DNA from: an uncultured Ruminococcus sp.
Lineage (GTDB): Bacteria; Bacillota; Clostridia; Oscillospirales; CAG-272
Length of the DNA: 39,629 nt
Assembly: GCA_902778725.1 (NCBI GenBank)
Contig: CACYYS010000012.1
Coordinates: 1 to 39,629, forward strand
Reading direction: 5' to 3'
Part shown: positions 30,696-38,744 of the stretch, piece by piece
Numbering within the stretch: position 1 is the first letter of the stretch
Layout: the number at the start of each line of letters is the position of its first letter
Made by a program: the position numbers and the translations under genes
The notes under the pieces: generated by a model
What the model was told of the DNA's origin: nothing
The model's input: the letters and a program-made list of their open reading frames with translations, nothing else
The model's database searches: none

Positions 30696-30733
30696 AAAAA
30701 ACTCGGGACACCTGCTCTATCGCAAGTGCCCCG
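30696..30733 (-). terminator. Terminator of the sigma/membrane-partner operon; also hairpin repeat copy B
   Basis: On the minus strand a 12-bp stem (two G-T pairs) with loop GATAGA is followed by AG and six T residues. It ends the operon whose last stop is at 30771. Its core CACTTGCGATAGAGCAGG repeats copy A (29244-29275) in inverted orientation. A second hairpin, GACCGGAC/GTCCGGTC at 30733-30755, abuts it. Confidence 0.78.
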
Positions 30734-30770
30734 ACCGGACGTTTTTTGTCCGGTCCCCCCGCGGGATCTT

Positions 30771-31511
30771 TCATCGGTCAAGGAGGCTTTGCAGCAGGTC
30801 GGTCAGCGCCTGCTCCGCCGCGGCGTCGTCGATCCGGTAGTACTTCCCGTTCACGGTCATACGATGCTCGCCCGAAAAGAGGACGACGTGCTCTTCCTTC
30901 CCGTTTTCCTCCCAGAGGACGGAGATATCCGCCGCGCCCGGATCCGCAGGATCCTCCCGGAGCCGGGTCGCGGACAGGCCGCCGATCCGGGAAAGGAGAC
31001 GGGCGATCTCGCCGGGATCGGTCAGGACGACGCTGCGCCCCGCCCCGTCCGCCGCAGCCCCGTCGCTCCCGTAGAGGACCGTCAGCGACCGGGGAAGGGA
31101 AAGCTCCGGATCTTTCTCTTCCGCCTGGTTTTCCGGAGCGCAGGTATCGTTTCCCTTCTTCTCCCCGGGGGAAGCCTCGGCGGGGAGGGGGGGCGCCGGT
31201 TGCGGACCGTCGTCAAGAGGAGTCTTCCGGCCGGTCTGTTCGTCGTTGCACCGGTTCTCCGTTGCGTTGTCCCCGCTCTTCTGCGAGAGAGAGGTATCAA
31301 AGACCGCCTCTGCCGCCGTGTCGCCGTTCATCCGTTTCTGCGAGGAGCGGAGGATCGGGAACAGAGCGCCGACGATCAGCGCAAGGCAGGCGGCGGAGGA
31401 GAGAAAGACGGAAACACGGCGCACGGTGCGCGCGCGTTTTTTCTCCTCTTCTCTTTTCTCTTCCACGCGCCGCCAGACGGCGGCGGTGAATTCCTGCTGT
31501 GTTTTTTTCAT
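30771..31511 (-). CDS. Membrane protein, putative partner (anti-sigma) of the adjacent sigma factor
   Basis: A 246-residue protein: a charged N-terminal helix (MKKTQQEFTAAVWRRVEEKREEEKKRAR), one membrane helix (about 33-53), a long polar linker rich in Pro/Glu/Gly/Asn, and an outer domain (about 140-246) with ISVLWEENGKEEHVVLFSG and MTVNGKYYRID. Its 4-base overlap with the sigma factor gene and this topology suggest a transmembrane regulator. The HxxxCxxC anti-sigma zinc motif is absent, so anti-sigma function is inference from position and layout. It is the last gene before the terminator at 30696-30733. Confidence 0.6.
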   Translation of the reverse strand: MKKTQQEFTAAVWRRVEEKREEEKKRARTVRRVSVFLSSAACLALIVGALFPILRSSQKRMNGDTAAEAVFDTSLSQKSGDNATENRCNDEQTGRKTPLDDGPQPAPPLPAEASPGEKKGNDTCAPENQAEEKDPELSLPRSLTVLYGSDGAAADGAGRSVVLTDPGEIARLLSRIGGLSATRLREDPADPGAADISVLWEENGKEEHVVLFSGEHRMTVNGKYYRIDDAAAEQALTDLLQSLLDR

Positions 31512-32068
31512 AACAGGCTCCGTCCCTCCTCTCCCAAAAACTCCTTCATCTCTTTTTTGGCGCGCTGCAGGAGATTGTCGATCTGTTTGCTGTTCTTTTT
31601 CATCACCGAGGCGATCTCCCCGTACGACATCTTCTCGAAATAAAACAGATAGAGCGCCTGGCGCGTCTCCGGTCCGAGCTTCTGCATCGCGCGGGCGACC
31701 GCTTTGTCGCGCGCCGAGCGCTCCGCCTGCTCCTCCGGGAGCTCTCCCGTCCCGGAAAGCTCCGGCAGCTCCTCGAGAGAGGAGGCGTACGCCTGATGGC
31801 GCCTTTTTTTGCGCAGGAAGTCAAGCGCGCGGCTGCGGGCGATCGTGTAAAGATAGGTCTTGACCGAGGACCGCCCGTCGTCGTACCGGTCGCGGCGGAG
31901 GTAGAGCTCCGCAAACGCGTCGATCGCAAGTTCCTCGGCGTCCGGCTCGCTCCCCACCATCCGGTAGAGGAAAAAGAAGAGTCCGTCCCGGTACAGGGCG
32001 ACGCATTCTTCAAAATCCTCTTCCCTCCCGGAGAGGAAACGGCGGCCTTCTCGCTCACCGCTTTCCAT
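31508..32068 (-). CDS. RNA polymerase sigma factor, ECF type
   Basis: A 186-residue sigma-70 family protein. Region 2 is visible in DFEECVALYRDGLFFFLYRMVGSEPDAEELAIDAFAELYLRRDRYD and VKTYLYTIARSRALDFLRKKRR. Region 4 has LGPETRQALYLFYFEKMSYGEIASVMKKNSKQIDNLLQRAKKEM, the helix-turn-helix that reads the -35 element. Regions 1, 3 and the full primary-sigma length are absent. It is co-transcribed with a membrane protein. Its promoter matches the housekeeping consensus perfectly, so it may be produced constitutively and controlled by its partner (inference). Confidence 0.9.
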   Translation of the reverse strand: MESGEREGRRFLSGREEDFEECVALYRDGLFFFLYRMVGSEPDAEELAIDAFAELYLRRDRYDDGRSSVKTYLYTIARSRALDFLRKKRRHQAYASSLEELPELSGTGELPEEQAERSARDKAVARAMQKLGPETRQALYLFYFEKMSYGEIASVMKKNSKQIDNLLQRAKKEMKEFLGEEGRSLL

Positions 32069-32135
32069 ACTCTCTCCTCTTTCCTTTCTTTATACGGTGC
32101 AAAAGAAAAAAATCCTTTTCCTTTTTCCGCTTTTT

Positions 32136-32164
32136 ATTATAAAAAATTTTCTCCTCTCTGTCAA
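32136..32164 (-). promoter_or_regulatory. Promoter of the sigma factor operon
   Basis: TTGACA (32164-32159), 17 bases and TATAAT (32141-32136): a perfect housekeeping consensus. Its -35 forms an inverted repeat with the -35 of the divergent promoter (GTCAAG, two bases, CTTGAC at 32160-32173). Confidence 0.85.
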
Positions 32165-32168
32165 GTTC

Positions 32169-32197
32169 TTGACTTTCCGTGAAAAAAAGGCTATGAT
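32169..32197 (+). promoter_or_regulatory. Promoter of the small membrane protein gene
   Basis: TTGACT (32169-32174), 17 bases and TATGAT (32192-32197). Divergent from the sigma operon promoter; the two -35 boxes are five bases apart, so one polymerase would exclude the other. Confidence 0.8.
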
Positions 32198-32228
32198 AAA
32201 AGCATCATAGACGGAAGGAGGTGCTTTT

Positions 32229-32468
32229 ATGTCCTTTTTGAAATCTCTCTGGCCGACGCCGTTCCGCGTCGAAAAAGGCAACGTCGTTTCCTTTCTGATC
32301 CAGCTTATCATTTTCATCGTTATCTGCGCCGTTGTGGGGTGGCTGATCAGTCTGCTCGCCGGGATCCCCGTGATCGGGGTGATCTTCTCGATCCTCGGGG
32401 GGCTCATGGAGCTGTACGGTCTCATCGGGATCGTCCTCTGCGTCCTTCGTCTGATCGGGGTCGTCTGA
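32229..32468 (+). CDS. Small two-helix membrane protein, unknown function
   Basis: A 79-residue protein. After a short N-terminus (MSFLKSLWPTPFRVEKGN), two hydrophobic segments (about 20-44 and 46-77) with Gly-rich turns, predicted to span the membrane. It resembles many unannotated small membrane proteins but I recognise no family. AAGGAGG lies 6 bases before the ATG. It has its own promoter, divergent from the sigma operon, and its own very strong terminator, so it is a genuine single-gene unit. Confidence 0.7.
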   Translation: MSFLKSLWPTPFRVEKGNVVSFLIQLIIFIVICAVVGWLISLLAGIPVIGVIFSILGGLMELYGLIGIVLCVLRLIGVV

Positions 32469-32473
32469 CAGAG

Positions 32474-32521
32474 AAAAAACAGCCGTGCGAGCGTTCTCCA
32501 CGCTCGCACGGCTGTTTTTTT
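32474..32521. terminator. Very strong bidirectional terminator
   Basis: A perfect 20-bp stem (32474-32493 with 32501-32520) with a 7-base loop; A6 on one side and T7 on the other. It serves the small membrane protein gene and probably the convergent lipoprotein gene ending at 32540. Its outer part begins AAAAAACAGCCG, like the terminators at 27222 and 28132. Confidence 0.9.
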
Positions 32522-32539
32522 GTTTTATTGCCCGGAGGT

Positions 32540-34681
32540 TTATCCGAAATAATTGCGGCGCATCGCGCGGCGGCGCCTGCGCTGCTTGCGGCGGTGCAGA
32601 AGGAGCCGGATATAAAGCACCAGCAGGAGAAGCCCGAAGAGGAGGGCGAGGACAAGGAGCACCGTAAGCACGGTCAGGAACACGCTCCGCGGAGCGGTAA
32701 GCAGCTCGACGGACAGGATAGTCAGGGAGAAGGACTCCATCCCCTTCGTATCCGCCGCCGTGACGCGGATGCGCGAGACCGCGGCCGGATCCCGGATGCC
32801 CGAGAGATCGACAAAGATCTCGTTCTCCACGCCGTCCGCGCAGGAGGCGGGAGCGGTGTAGACGGTGCGCAAGCCGTCCTCCTCCGCGATCAGGTCGACG
32901 CATAACTCCTCCCGCGCCAGAGCGGACGCGCTGTCCGGCAGGAGGACGAGACGGAGCCATTTCGCCTTTTCGGTGAGAGCTCCCGCGGGGATCGGAGCGG
33001 AGACGCCCGCCATCCCGTCCGCGCCTCCCCGCAGGACGGCGCGGAGACGGTTGACCCCCTCGGCGGAGGGCAGGATCTCCAGCGAGCGCGCGTGATAGGA
33101 GGGATAGAAGCCGCAAAGGGAACCGCCGGAAAAGTCGAAGAGCGGGGTCTCCTTCAGCTTGGCGTCCGGCCTGGCGGAAACGCTGTTCAGCGCCGCCTCG
33201 GCGTAGACAGGCTCGGGGATCGTCAGCCCCGGGATCACGGAGGACCAGTTCCCTACCCCGACAAGAGGGAGGTAGGGCGCGGCGGAGACGTCCGCGCGGC
33301 TCGTATCCGCGAGACGGAAGACCTCATAGATCGGCTTTCTCTGCGGGAAGGATCCCTCCGCCGCCGGGTAACAGAGACCGTTTGACGCCGTCTCGGTGTC
33401 GACGCGGGCCGGGAGGATCCAGCCGACGACGGTCGGGACGGTGAGCAGGCGCCGGTAAGCGTAAGCAAAGGCGGCCGCCTGTTTTTTCTCCGTCGTTTCG
33501 TTATCGCGGGCGGTAGAGACGGGCAGCCCCGTCACAAGGATCTCCCGCGGCTCGCCCCGATAGGTCCTCCCCTCCGCGGAGAGGAAGTCGGCGAGGATCT
33601 CGATGTTGGAGAAGGAGACCACCTCGGCGGAAAGGGTCTTGCCCGCTTTGGGATCGTTCCAGAGGTCGGGAGTCTCCTCCCGCGCGATCTCGGTATCGAG
33701 GGCGATCCCGTAGGGGATCTCGCCGCTCGGCTGCTCGGACAGGAAGAGAGAGGAGAGGAAGGGCGCGGTCCCACCCCCGGATACGTTGAAGGCGCCGGAG
33801 ACGCCGAGGAAGAGCCGGCAGGCGGCGTTCTCGCTCGCGATCGCGGTGTGAAAGACCCGCAGCAGCATATCCACCGCGGCGGGGTCGCTCTCCGGCGCGC
33901 GGGGCGCGAGGATCACGGCGGAGACGGTCCCGTTCTCCCCTCCGGCGTACCGCTCCGCAAGATAGGAGAGCAGCGCTCCGAAGGAAAGGGGATCCGCCCC
34001 GTCAAGGGATGGAGTGAAGCGGAGCATCACGGTGACGCCCGCTTCGGTCAGGGTCTTTATCTCGTAATCAAGGCGGGCGATCTCCTCCCCGCGGAGCTTA
34101 TAGGTCGTCTGCCCGACGGTGCGGGCGACGCCCTCGCCGCCCTCGGAGATCAGGGCGCCCGCGTCCAGGTCGAGGATCGTCTGCGAGACGAAAAGCTCCT
34201 CCGCCTCGCTCGCCGTCACGCCCGCAAGCCCCTTTTTGGAGAGGGGACGGACCGAAGCGGAGCGGGGCGCGGCCGCCGCGGGATCCTCGAGATACCGGAT
34301 CTCGCCGAGGCGGGTGTAGACGCCGTCCTTGCGGATCGCGAGGACGAACTTGCTGTACAGATCCGCCTTGAGATCGGAGAGGCGAAGGGTGAAGGAGACG
34401 TCCGCCGCCGCGCGTTTTTCCGCCGTCGGGGTCATGACGGGGAGCGCGGAGACGTCCTCCTCCGGCGAGAGAGCGAAGAGATAGACGCGCCCACCCTGCG
34501 CCGCCTCCAGCGCGCCGGACGAGAGCTGCGCGTCAAGCGTGAGGCTGTCGCCCTTCTCGCTCAGGCGCGCCGGCAGGAGCTTGTCCGCCGTGTAGTCGCT
34601 TTTCGGCGCGCAGGCAAAAAGAAGCAGGGAGCACACCGCAAAACAAGCCAGCAGAAAGGCTTTTCCTCCCGTTCGTTTCAT
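32540..34681 (-). CDS. Large lipoprotein with a C-terminal membrane helix, DUF5722-like
   Basis: A 713-residue protein. A lipoprotein signal (lipobox LFAC, Cys24) is followed by a beta-rich N-terminal region and then a predicted TIM-barrel-like domain beginning near SVRPLSKKGLAGVTASEAEELFVSQTILDLD; order and spacing resemble DUF5722 proteins, a glycoside-hydrolase-like group. A jelly-roll-type region follows, then a membrane helix (about 665-692) and an Arg-rich cytoplasmic tail (HRRKQRRRRRAMRR). No catalytic acids can be assigned with confidence. The start at 34681 was chosen because AGGGGG lies 8 bases upstream; the ATG at 34687 would overlap it. Downstream of tpiA on the same strand. Confidence 0.65.
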   Translation of the reverse strand: MKRTGGKAFLLACFAVCSLLLFACAPKSDYTADKLLPARLSEKGDSLTLDAQLSSGALEAAQGGRVYLFALSPEEDVSALPVMTPTAEKRAAADVSFTLRLSDLKADLYSKFVLAIRKDGVYTRLGEIRYLEDPAAAAPRSASVRPLSKKGLAGVTASEAEELFVSQTILDLDAGALISEGGEGVARTVGQTTYKLRGEEIARLDYEIKTLTEAGVTVMLRFTPSLDGADPLSFGALLSYLAERYAGGENGTVSAVILAPRAPESDPAAVDMLLRVFHTAIASENAACRLFLGVSGAFNVSGGGTAPFLSSLFLSEQPSGEIPYGIALDTEIAREETPDLWNDPKAGKTLSAEVVSFSNIEILADFLSAEGRTYRGEPREILVTGLPVSTARDNETTEKKQAAAFAYAYRRLLTVPTVVGWILPARVDTETASNGLCYPAAEGSFPQRKPIYEVFRLADTSRADVSAAPYLPLVGVGNWSSVIPGLTIPEPVYAEAALNSVSARPDAKLKETPLFDFSGGSLCGFYPSYHARSLEILPSAEGVNRLRAVLRGGADGMAGVSAPIPAGALTEKAKWLRLVLLPDSASALAREELCVDLIAEEDGLRTVYTAPASCADGVENEIFVDLSGIRDPAAVSRIRVTAADTKGMESFSLTILSVELLTAPRSVFLTVLTVLLVLALLFGLLLLVLYIRLLLHRRKQRRRRRAMRRNYFG

Positions 34682-34714
34682 AAGCATACCCCCTGTTTAT
34701 TCATTTTTCCGTTT

Positions 34715-35485
34715 TCAGCGCTTTTCGTTTTCGTTTGCCGCGGCGACGATCGCGGAGAAGGCGGCGGGCTTGAGCGACGCGCCGCCGATCAGGCCGCCGT
34801 TGACGTTCGGCATCCGGAGCAGGTCCGCGGCGTTCTTTTCGTTCATCGAGCCGCCGTACTGGATCACAAGCTTCTTCGCCGCTTTTTTCCCGTAGAGAGA
34901 GGCGACGGTCGCGCGGATAACGCCGCAGGTCTCGTCCGCCTGCTCGGGCGTCGCGGTCAGCCCCGTGCCGATCGCCCAGACCGGCTCGTAGGCGATGATG
35001 ACGCTGCGCAGCTCCTTTTCGCTGACGCCGCGGAGCGCCAGCTTGGTCTGCATGGAGACGACCTCGTCGGTAACGCCCTTTTCTCTCGCGTCCAGCATCT
35101 CGCCGAGGCAGATGATGACCTTCAGCCCGGCCGCGAGCGCCGCTCTGGCGCGGAGATTGACGGTCTCGTCCGTCTCGCCGAAGTACTGTCTGCGCTCGGA
35201 ATGCCCGACGATGACGTAGGAGGCGCCCGCCTCCCGGAGCATCTCCGCGGAGATCTCGCCGGTGTACGCGCCCTTCTTTTCATAATGTACGTTCTGAGCG
35301 CCGATCTTGATGCCCGTGCCTCTCGCGCCGCGCGCGGCGGCGGCGAGATCGGTGAACGGAACGCAGAGGACGACGCCGCAGCCGCCCTTGGCGCGGATCT
35401 GCGTAGTGATCTCACGGAAGAACGCTTTGGTCTCCGCGCGGGTCATATTCATTTTCCAGTTGCCTGCAATGACCGTCTTTTTCAT
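34715..35485 (-). CDS. tpiA: Triosephosphate isomerase
   Basis: A 256-residue TIM-barrel enzyme interconverting dihydroxyacetone phosphate and glyceraldehyde-3-phosphate. The catalytic residues are Lys11 (GNWKMN), His95 (VGHSERR) and Glu167 (AYEPVWAIGTG). The phosphate-gripping loop and YGGSMNEKNA, GGLIGGASL are intact. Length is normal. It begins 21 bases after pgk and is probably co-transcribed with it, a common glycolytic arrangement in Bacillota. Confidence 0.95.
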   Translation of the reverse strand: MKKTVIAGNWKMNMTRAETKAFFREITTQIRAKGGCGVVLCVPFTDLAAAARGARGTGIKIGAQNVHYEKKGAYTGEISAEMLREAGASYVIVGHSERRQYFGETDETVNLRARAALAAGLKVIICLGEMLDAREKGVTDEVVSMQTKLALRGVSEKELRSVIIAYEPVWAIGTGLTATPEQADETCGVIRATVASLYGKKAAKKLVIQYGGSMNEKNAADLLRMPNVNGGLIGGASLKPAAFSAIVAAANENEKR

Positions 35486-35506
35486 GACACTATCCCTCTT
35501 TTCCCC

Positions 35507-36817
35507 TTATTTATCCTGCAGAACAGCGATGCCGGGGAGCTCGAGGCCCTCAAGGAATTCGAGAGAAGCGCCGCCGCCGGTGGAGATGTGCGTGATCTGA
35601 TCGGCAAAGCCGAGCGTCTCGCACGCCGCGGCGGAGTCGCCGCCGCCGACGATCGTGATCGCCTTGCTCTGCGCGAGCGCGCGGGCGACCGCCTTGGTGC
35701 CCTCCGCGAGGATCGGGTTCTCAAAAACGCCCATCGGTCCGTTCCAAACGACCGTGCCGGCATCCTTGACCGCTTCCGCATAGAGCGCCGCGGTCTTCTT
35801 ACCGATGTCGCAGCCCTCTTTGTCCGCGGGGATCTTGTCGGCGTCGACCGTCTCGGTCTCGACGGGCGCGTCGATCGGATCCGGGAACTCGCGGATCACG
35901 ACGGCGTCGACGGGGAGGAGGAGCTTCACGCCGTTCTTCTCCGCCTTTTTCATCATCTCACGGCAGTATTCGACCTTGCTCTCGTCAAAGAGAGAGGTGC
36001 CGATCTCATAGCCCTTCGCGGCGAGGAAGGTGTACGCCATGCCGCCGCCGATGATCAGGGTGTCGACCTTGGTCAGCAGGTTTTCGATCACCTTGAGTTT
36101 ATCCGCGACCTTGGCGCCGCCGAGGATCGCGACAAAGGGACGGGCGGGATCGGAGAGGGCCTTGCCCATCACGCCGATCTCCTTCTGGATCAGGTAGCCG
36201 CAAACAGCGGGCAGATAGTCCGCCACGCCGGCGGTGGAAGCGTGGGCGCGGTGCGCCGTGCCGAACGCGTCATTCACGTAGATCTCCGCGAGGGAAGCGA
36301 GCTCCTTGGCAAACGCAGGATCGTTCTTCTCCTCCTCCGCGTGGAAACGGACGTTCTCCAGGAGCATCACGTCGCCCTTTTTGAGCGCGGCGGCCTTGGC
36401 GTGCGCGTCCTTGCCGATCACGTCCTTCGCCATCGCGACGGGCTTGCCGAGCAGCTCGGAGATGCGGGCGGCGACAGGCGCGAGGGAGAGTTTTTTGAGG
36501 TCTTTCTTCGCCTTTTCGAGCAGCTCCGCTTCCGCGGCGGCGCGCTCGCCCTCGGGGAGCGCTTCGACCTTCGCCTTTTCCTTTTTATTGAGTTTGATCT
36601 TTTCGTTGAGGACGTTGTGGGGCTTGCCCATATGGGAACACAGGATCACTTTGGCGCCGTGATCCGCAAGATAACGGACGGTGGGCATCGCGCCGACGAT
36701 CCGCTTGTCGCTTGTGATGACGCCGTCCTTCATCGGAACGTTGAAATCGCAGCGGACAAGGACCCGCTTGCCGGAAACGTCAACGTCTTCCACGGTTTTC
36801 TTGTTGTACATGGACAT
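35507..36817 (-). CDS. pgk: Phosphoglycerate kinase
   Basis: A 436-residue kinase making ATP from 1,3-bisphosphoglycerate. Motifs: [42 protein letters not shown], the nucleotide-binding [11 protein letters not shown] and GGGDSAAA. It is about 40 residues longer than usual because of a charged insertion (about 71-108; [21 protein letters not shown]) after SHMGKP, seen in other clostridial enzymes. The ATG at 36817 has GGAGG 8 bases upstream; a second ATG two codons on is also possible. Confidence 0.95.
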   Translation of the reverse strand: MSMYNKKTVEDVDVSGKRVLVRCDFNVPMKDGVITSDKRIVGAMPTVRYLADHGAKVILCSHMGKPHNVLNEKIKLNKKEKAKVEALPEGERAAAEAELLEKAKKDLKKLSLAPVAARISELLGKPVAMAKDVIGKDAHAKAAALKKGDVMLLENVRFHAEEEKNDPAFAKELASLAEIYVNDAFGTAHRAHASTAGVADYLPAVCGYLIQKEIGVMGKALSDPARPFVAILGGAKVADKLKVIENLLTKVDTLIIGGGMAYTFLAAKGYEIGTSLFDESKVEYCREMMKKAEKNGVKLLLPVDAVVIREFPDPIDAPVETETVDADKIPADKEGCDIGKKTAALYAEAVKDAGTVVWNGPMGVFENPILAEGTKAVARALAQSKAITIVGGGDSAAACETLGFADQITHISTGGGASLEFLEGLELPGIAVLQDK

Positions 36818-36871
36818 GGAAAAAACCTCCGTAATAACGCCGCTTTTGCAGCTTATTTTTTACCGTTTTCT

Positions 36872-36900
36872 ATCATATCACACTTTTTCCGCATAATCAA
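36872..36900 (-). promoter_or_regulatory. Promoter of pgk-tpiA
   Basis: TTGATT (36900-36895), 17 bases and TATGAT (36877-36872) on the minus strand. The rest of the gene-free stretch 36818-37192 is A/T- and purine-rich with no gene or known RNA; it also holds the divergent promoter at 37096-37124. Confidence 0.65.
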
Positions 36901-37095
36901 TAAAAAATTTGTGAAAAATTTGACAGCACCGGTCTTGTTTTTTTGTATTTTTTTACTGTTTCCGGAAAAACGGAAAAACCGAAAAGCTTTTTTGCGCTTT
37001 CCGGACGGTTTTTTCCCTTTTTTTCAAAGCGGGAAAACTCTCCGCTCCCTCCCCGCTCTTTTCTCTCCCCGCGGCGTTTTTTCTCCCTTTTTCTA

Positions 37096-37124
37096 TTGAC
37101 ACTCCCTGAAAAGAGTTGTATAAT
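37096..37124 (+). promoter_or_regulatory. Promoter of the polysaccharide-control operon
   Basis: TTGACA (37096-37101), 17 bases and TATAAT (37119-37124): perfect consensus, so high basal transcription is expected. Confidence 0.85.
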
Positions 37125-37192
37125 TAATCTGAAATTTTATTGTTTATCATCGGCAGGATATGCCCGTTTCTGCCGCCGTGAAAGGATGTTTT

Positions 37193-37936
37193 ATGGAAAA
37201 CACCAATACCATCGATCTCCGGATGCTCTTCAGCGCGATCCTCCGGAAGCTCTCCCTGATCCTCGCCTGTACCATCCTCGGAGCCGCGCTGCTTTTTGCT
37301 TACGCGACCTTCTACATCCCGGACCGGTACCGGACAAGCGTGCATATCATCGTCCATAACGCGAAAACGACCGGCCAAACCACTACTTCCTCGGATATCA
37401 ACGCGGCGAATATGCTCTCCGAACAGTTCCTCTCGATCCTGAAGATGAACGCCGTGCTGGAAGACGTTTCCCGATCGATCGGCGACGATCCGCTGACCGG
37501 TCAGCGCAAGGTCACCGCCGCCCAGCTCTCCAAGCTCCTCTCCCTCTCTTCCGAGAACTCGATCCTCGAGATCACCGCGACGAGCACAGACAAAGCGCTC
37601 TGCACCGAGATCTGCGAAGCGATGGCAACCACCGGAGCGGAACGGCTGAGAACGGCGGTGGAAGCGAGCTCCGTCGCCCGTGTGGAACGGTCGGTCGACG
37701 AGATCGCGGAGCCGGCCCGCATCTCCAAGCAGATCCCGCAAAAGACCCTGATCGGTGCGCTGATCGGCTTCATCCTCTCCGCGGGGATCGTCGCCCTGAT
37801 CGCTTATTTTGACGATACCATCAAGACGGGAGACTACTTCACGGAAGTGCTCGGCGTCCCGATGCTCGGCGAAGTGCCGTCCCTCAAAAAGACGACCCCC
37901 AACGACTATAAGGCAGGTAAGAGCTATGTCAAATAA
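37193..37936 (+). CDS. Polysaccharide co-polymerase / tyrosine kinase modulator (Wzz-like, YveK/CpsC type)
   Basis: A 247-residue membrane protein with two helices (about 18-38 and 180-200) enclosing an extracytoplasmic Wzz domain: ILRKLSLILACTILGAAL, FYIPDRYRTSVHIIVHN, and IPQKTLIGALIGFILSAGIV. These proteins set the chain length of exported polysaccharide and activate the partner BY-kinase through the cytoplasmic C-terminus (LGEVPSLKK). The start at 37193 was chosen because AAAGGATG lies upstream. Its end overlaps the kinase gene by 11 bases, as expected for tightly coupled CpsC/CpsD pairs. Confidence 0.85.
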   Translation: MENTNTIDLRMLFSAILRKLSLILACTILGAALLFAYATFYIPDRYRTSVHIIVHNAKTTGQTTTSSDINAANMLSEQFLSILKMNAVLEDVSRSIGDDPLTGQRKVTAAQLSKLLSLSSENSILEITATSTDKALCTEICEAMATTGAERLRTAVEASSVARVERSVDEIAEPARISKQIPQKTLIGALIGFILSAGIVALIAYFDDTIKTGDYFTEVLGVPMLGEVPSLKKTTPNDYKAGKSYVK

Positions 37937-38729
37937 CAAACCGAACGCCGCGACGGAAGAAGAGCGCACCGCGAATTTCTATATCACCGAATCCTACAAG
38001 ACGATCCGCACCAACCTCCAGTTCGCCCTCTCGGCGACGGAGGACAAAAAGGTGACGATCGTGACGAGCTACGAGCCGAACGCCGGCAAGTCCATCACAA
38101 CGGCAAACGTGGCGATCACGATGGCGCAGACCGGCGCGCACGTCCTCCTGATCGACGGCGATATGCGCAACGCCTCCCAGCACAAGATCTTCAGCGTGAC
38201 CAACACAAACGGGCTCTCCAAGCTCCTCTCCGGGCTCTCCAAGCCGGACGACACTTCCTTTTTCCGCAATGTACGCGCCAATCTCGATCTTCTCCCCGCC
38301 GGCCCCACGCCCCCGAACCCGTCCGAGCTGCTCTGCTCCAAGAATATGAAAAAGCTCCTCGACGCGCTGCGGGAAGCGTACGACTATATCTTTATCGACT
38401 GCCCGCCCGTCGGCGTCATCTCCGACGCGCTCTCCCTGCTCTCGAACGCCCCGAACGTCATGATGGTCGTCCGCCAGCGCCAGACGCGGCACGACGATAT
38501 CAAGCACTCGGTCGAAAAGATCCGCGGCGTAGGCGGGAAGCTGCTCGGCGTCGTGATCACCGACGTTTCCGACTCCAACTCCCTTTTCGGCGGCAAGTAC
38601 GGAAAATACGGGAAATACGGCAAGTACGGAAAATACGGGAAATACGACAAATACAGCGCCTACACCAAGAGCGGCGAGATGCACTATATCAACAACAATT
38701 CCGGAAACGCCCAATCGGAGGGGAAATAA
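37926..38729 (+). CDS. Bacterial tyrosine kinase (CpsD/YwqD type) with KYG-repeat tail
   Basis: A 267-residue BY-kinase. Walker A is EPNAGKS (50-56), Walker A' LLIDGDMR (74-81) and Walker B IFIDCPP (155-161). The N-terminal EEERTANFYITESYKTIRTN holds the usual activating/oligomerisation element. The C-terminal tyrosine cluster is very regular: eight tyrosines, one every third residue from 225 to 246 in a KYG repeat, plus Tyr254. These are the expected autophosphorylation sites. With its Wzz-like partner it controls polysaccharide export. The ATG at 37926 overlaps the upstream gene; no clear separate ribosome binding site, so coupling is likely. Confidence 0.9.
   Translation: MSNNKPNAATEEERTANFYITESYKTIRTNLQFALSATEDKKVTIVTSYEPNAGKSITTANVAITMAQTGAHVLLIDGDMRNASQHKIFSVTNTNGLSKLLSGLSKPDDTSFFRNVRANLDLLPAGPTPPNPSELLCSKNMKKLLDALREAYDYIFIDCPPVGVISDALSLLSNAPNVMMVVRQRQTRHDDIKHSVEKIRGVGGKLLGVVITDVSDSNSLFGGKYGKYGKYGKYGKYGKYDKYSAYTKSGEMHYINNNSGNAQSEGK
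38595..38663 (+). repeat. In-frame KYG codon repeat in the kinase tail
   Basis: A 9-base unit (AAR TAC GGN) repeated about six times, then degenerate copies. A 27-base higher-order unit (three KYG with fixed wobble bases) occurs twice in tandem. Such repeats can change copy number by slippage, which would alter the number of phosphorylation sites in threes. Confidence 0.85.
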
Positions 38730-38744
38730 ATTCCGAACGCAGCT

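Noticed and set aside
33848..37099. 1,083-codon plus-strand open frame
   Set aside because: It runs antisense to tpiA, pgk and the DUF5722-like gene, all of which are unambiguous or well supported.
38595..38663. CRISPR-like or minisatellite array
   Set aside because: The repeats are in frame, 9 and 27 bases long, and encode the expected tyrosine-rich tail of a BY-kinase.
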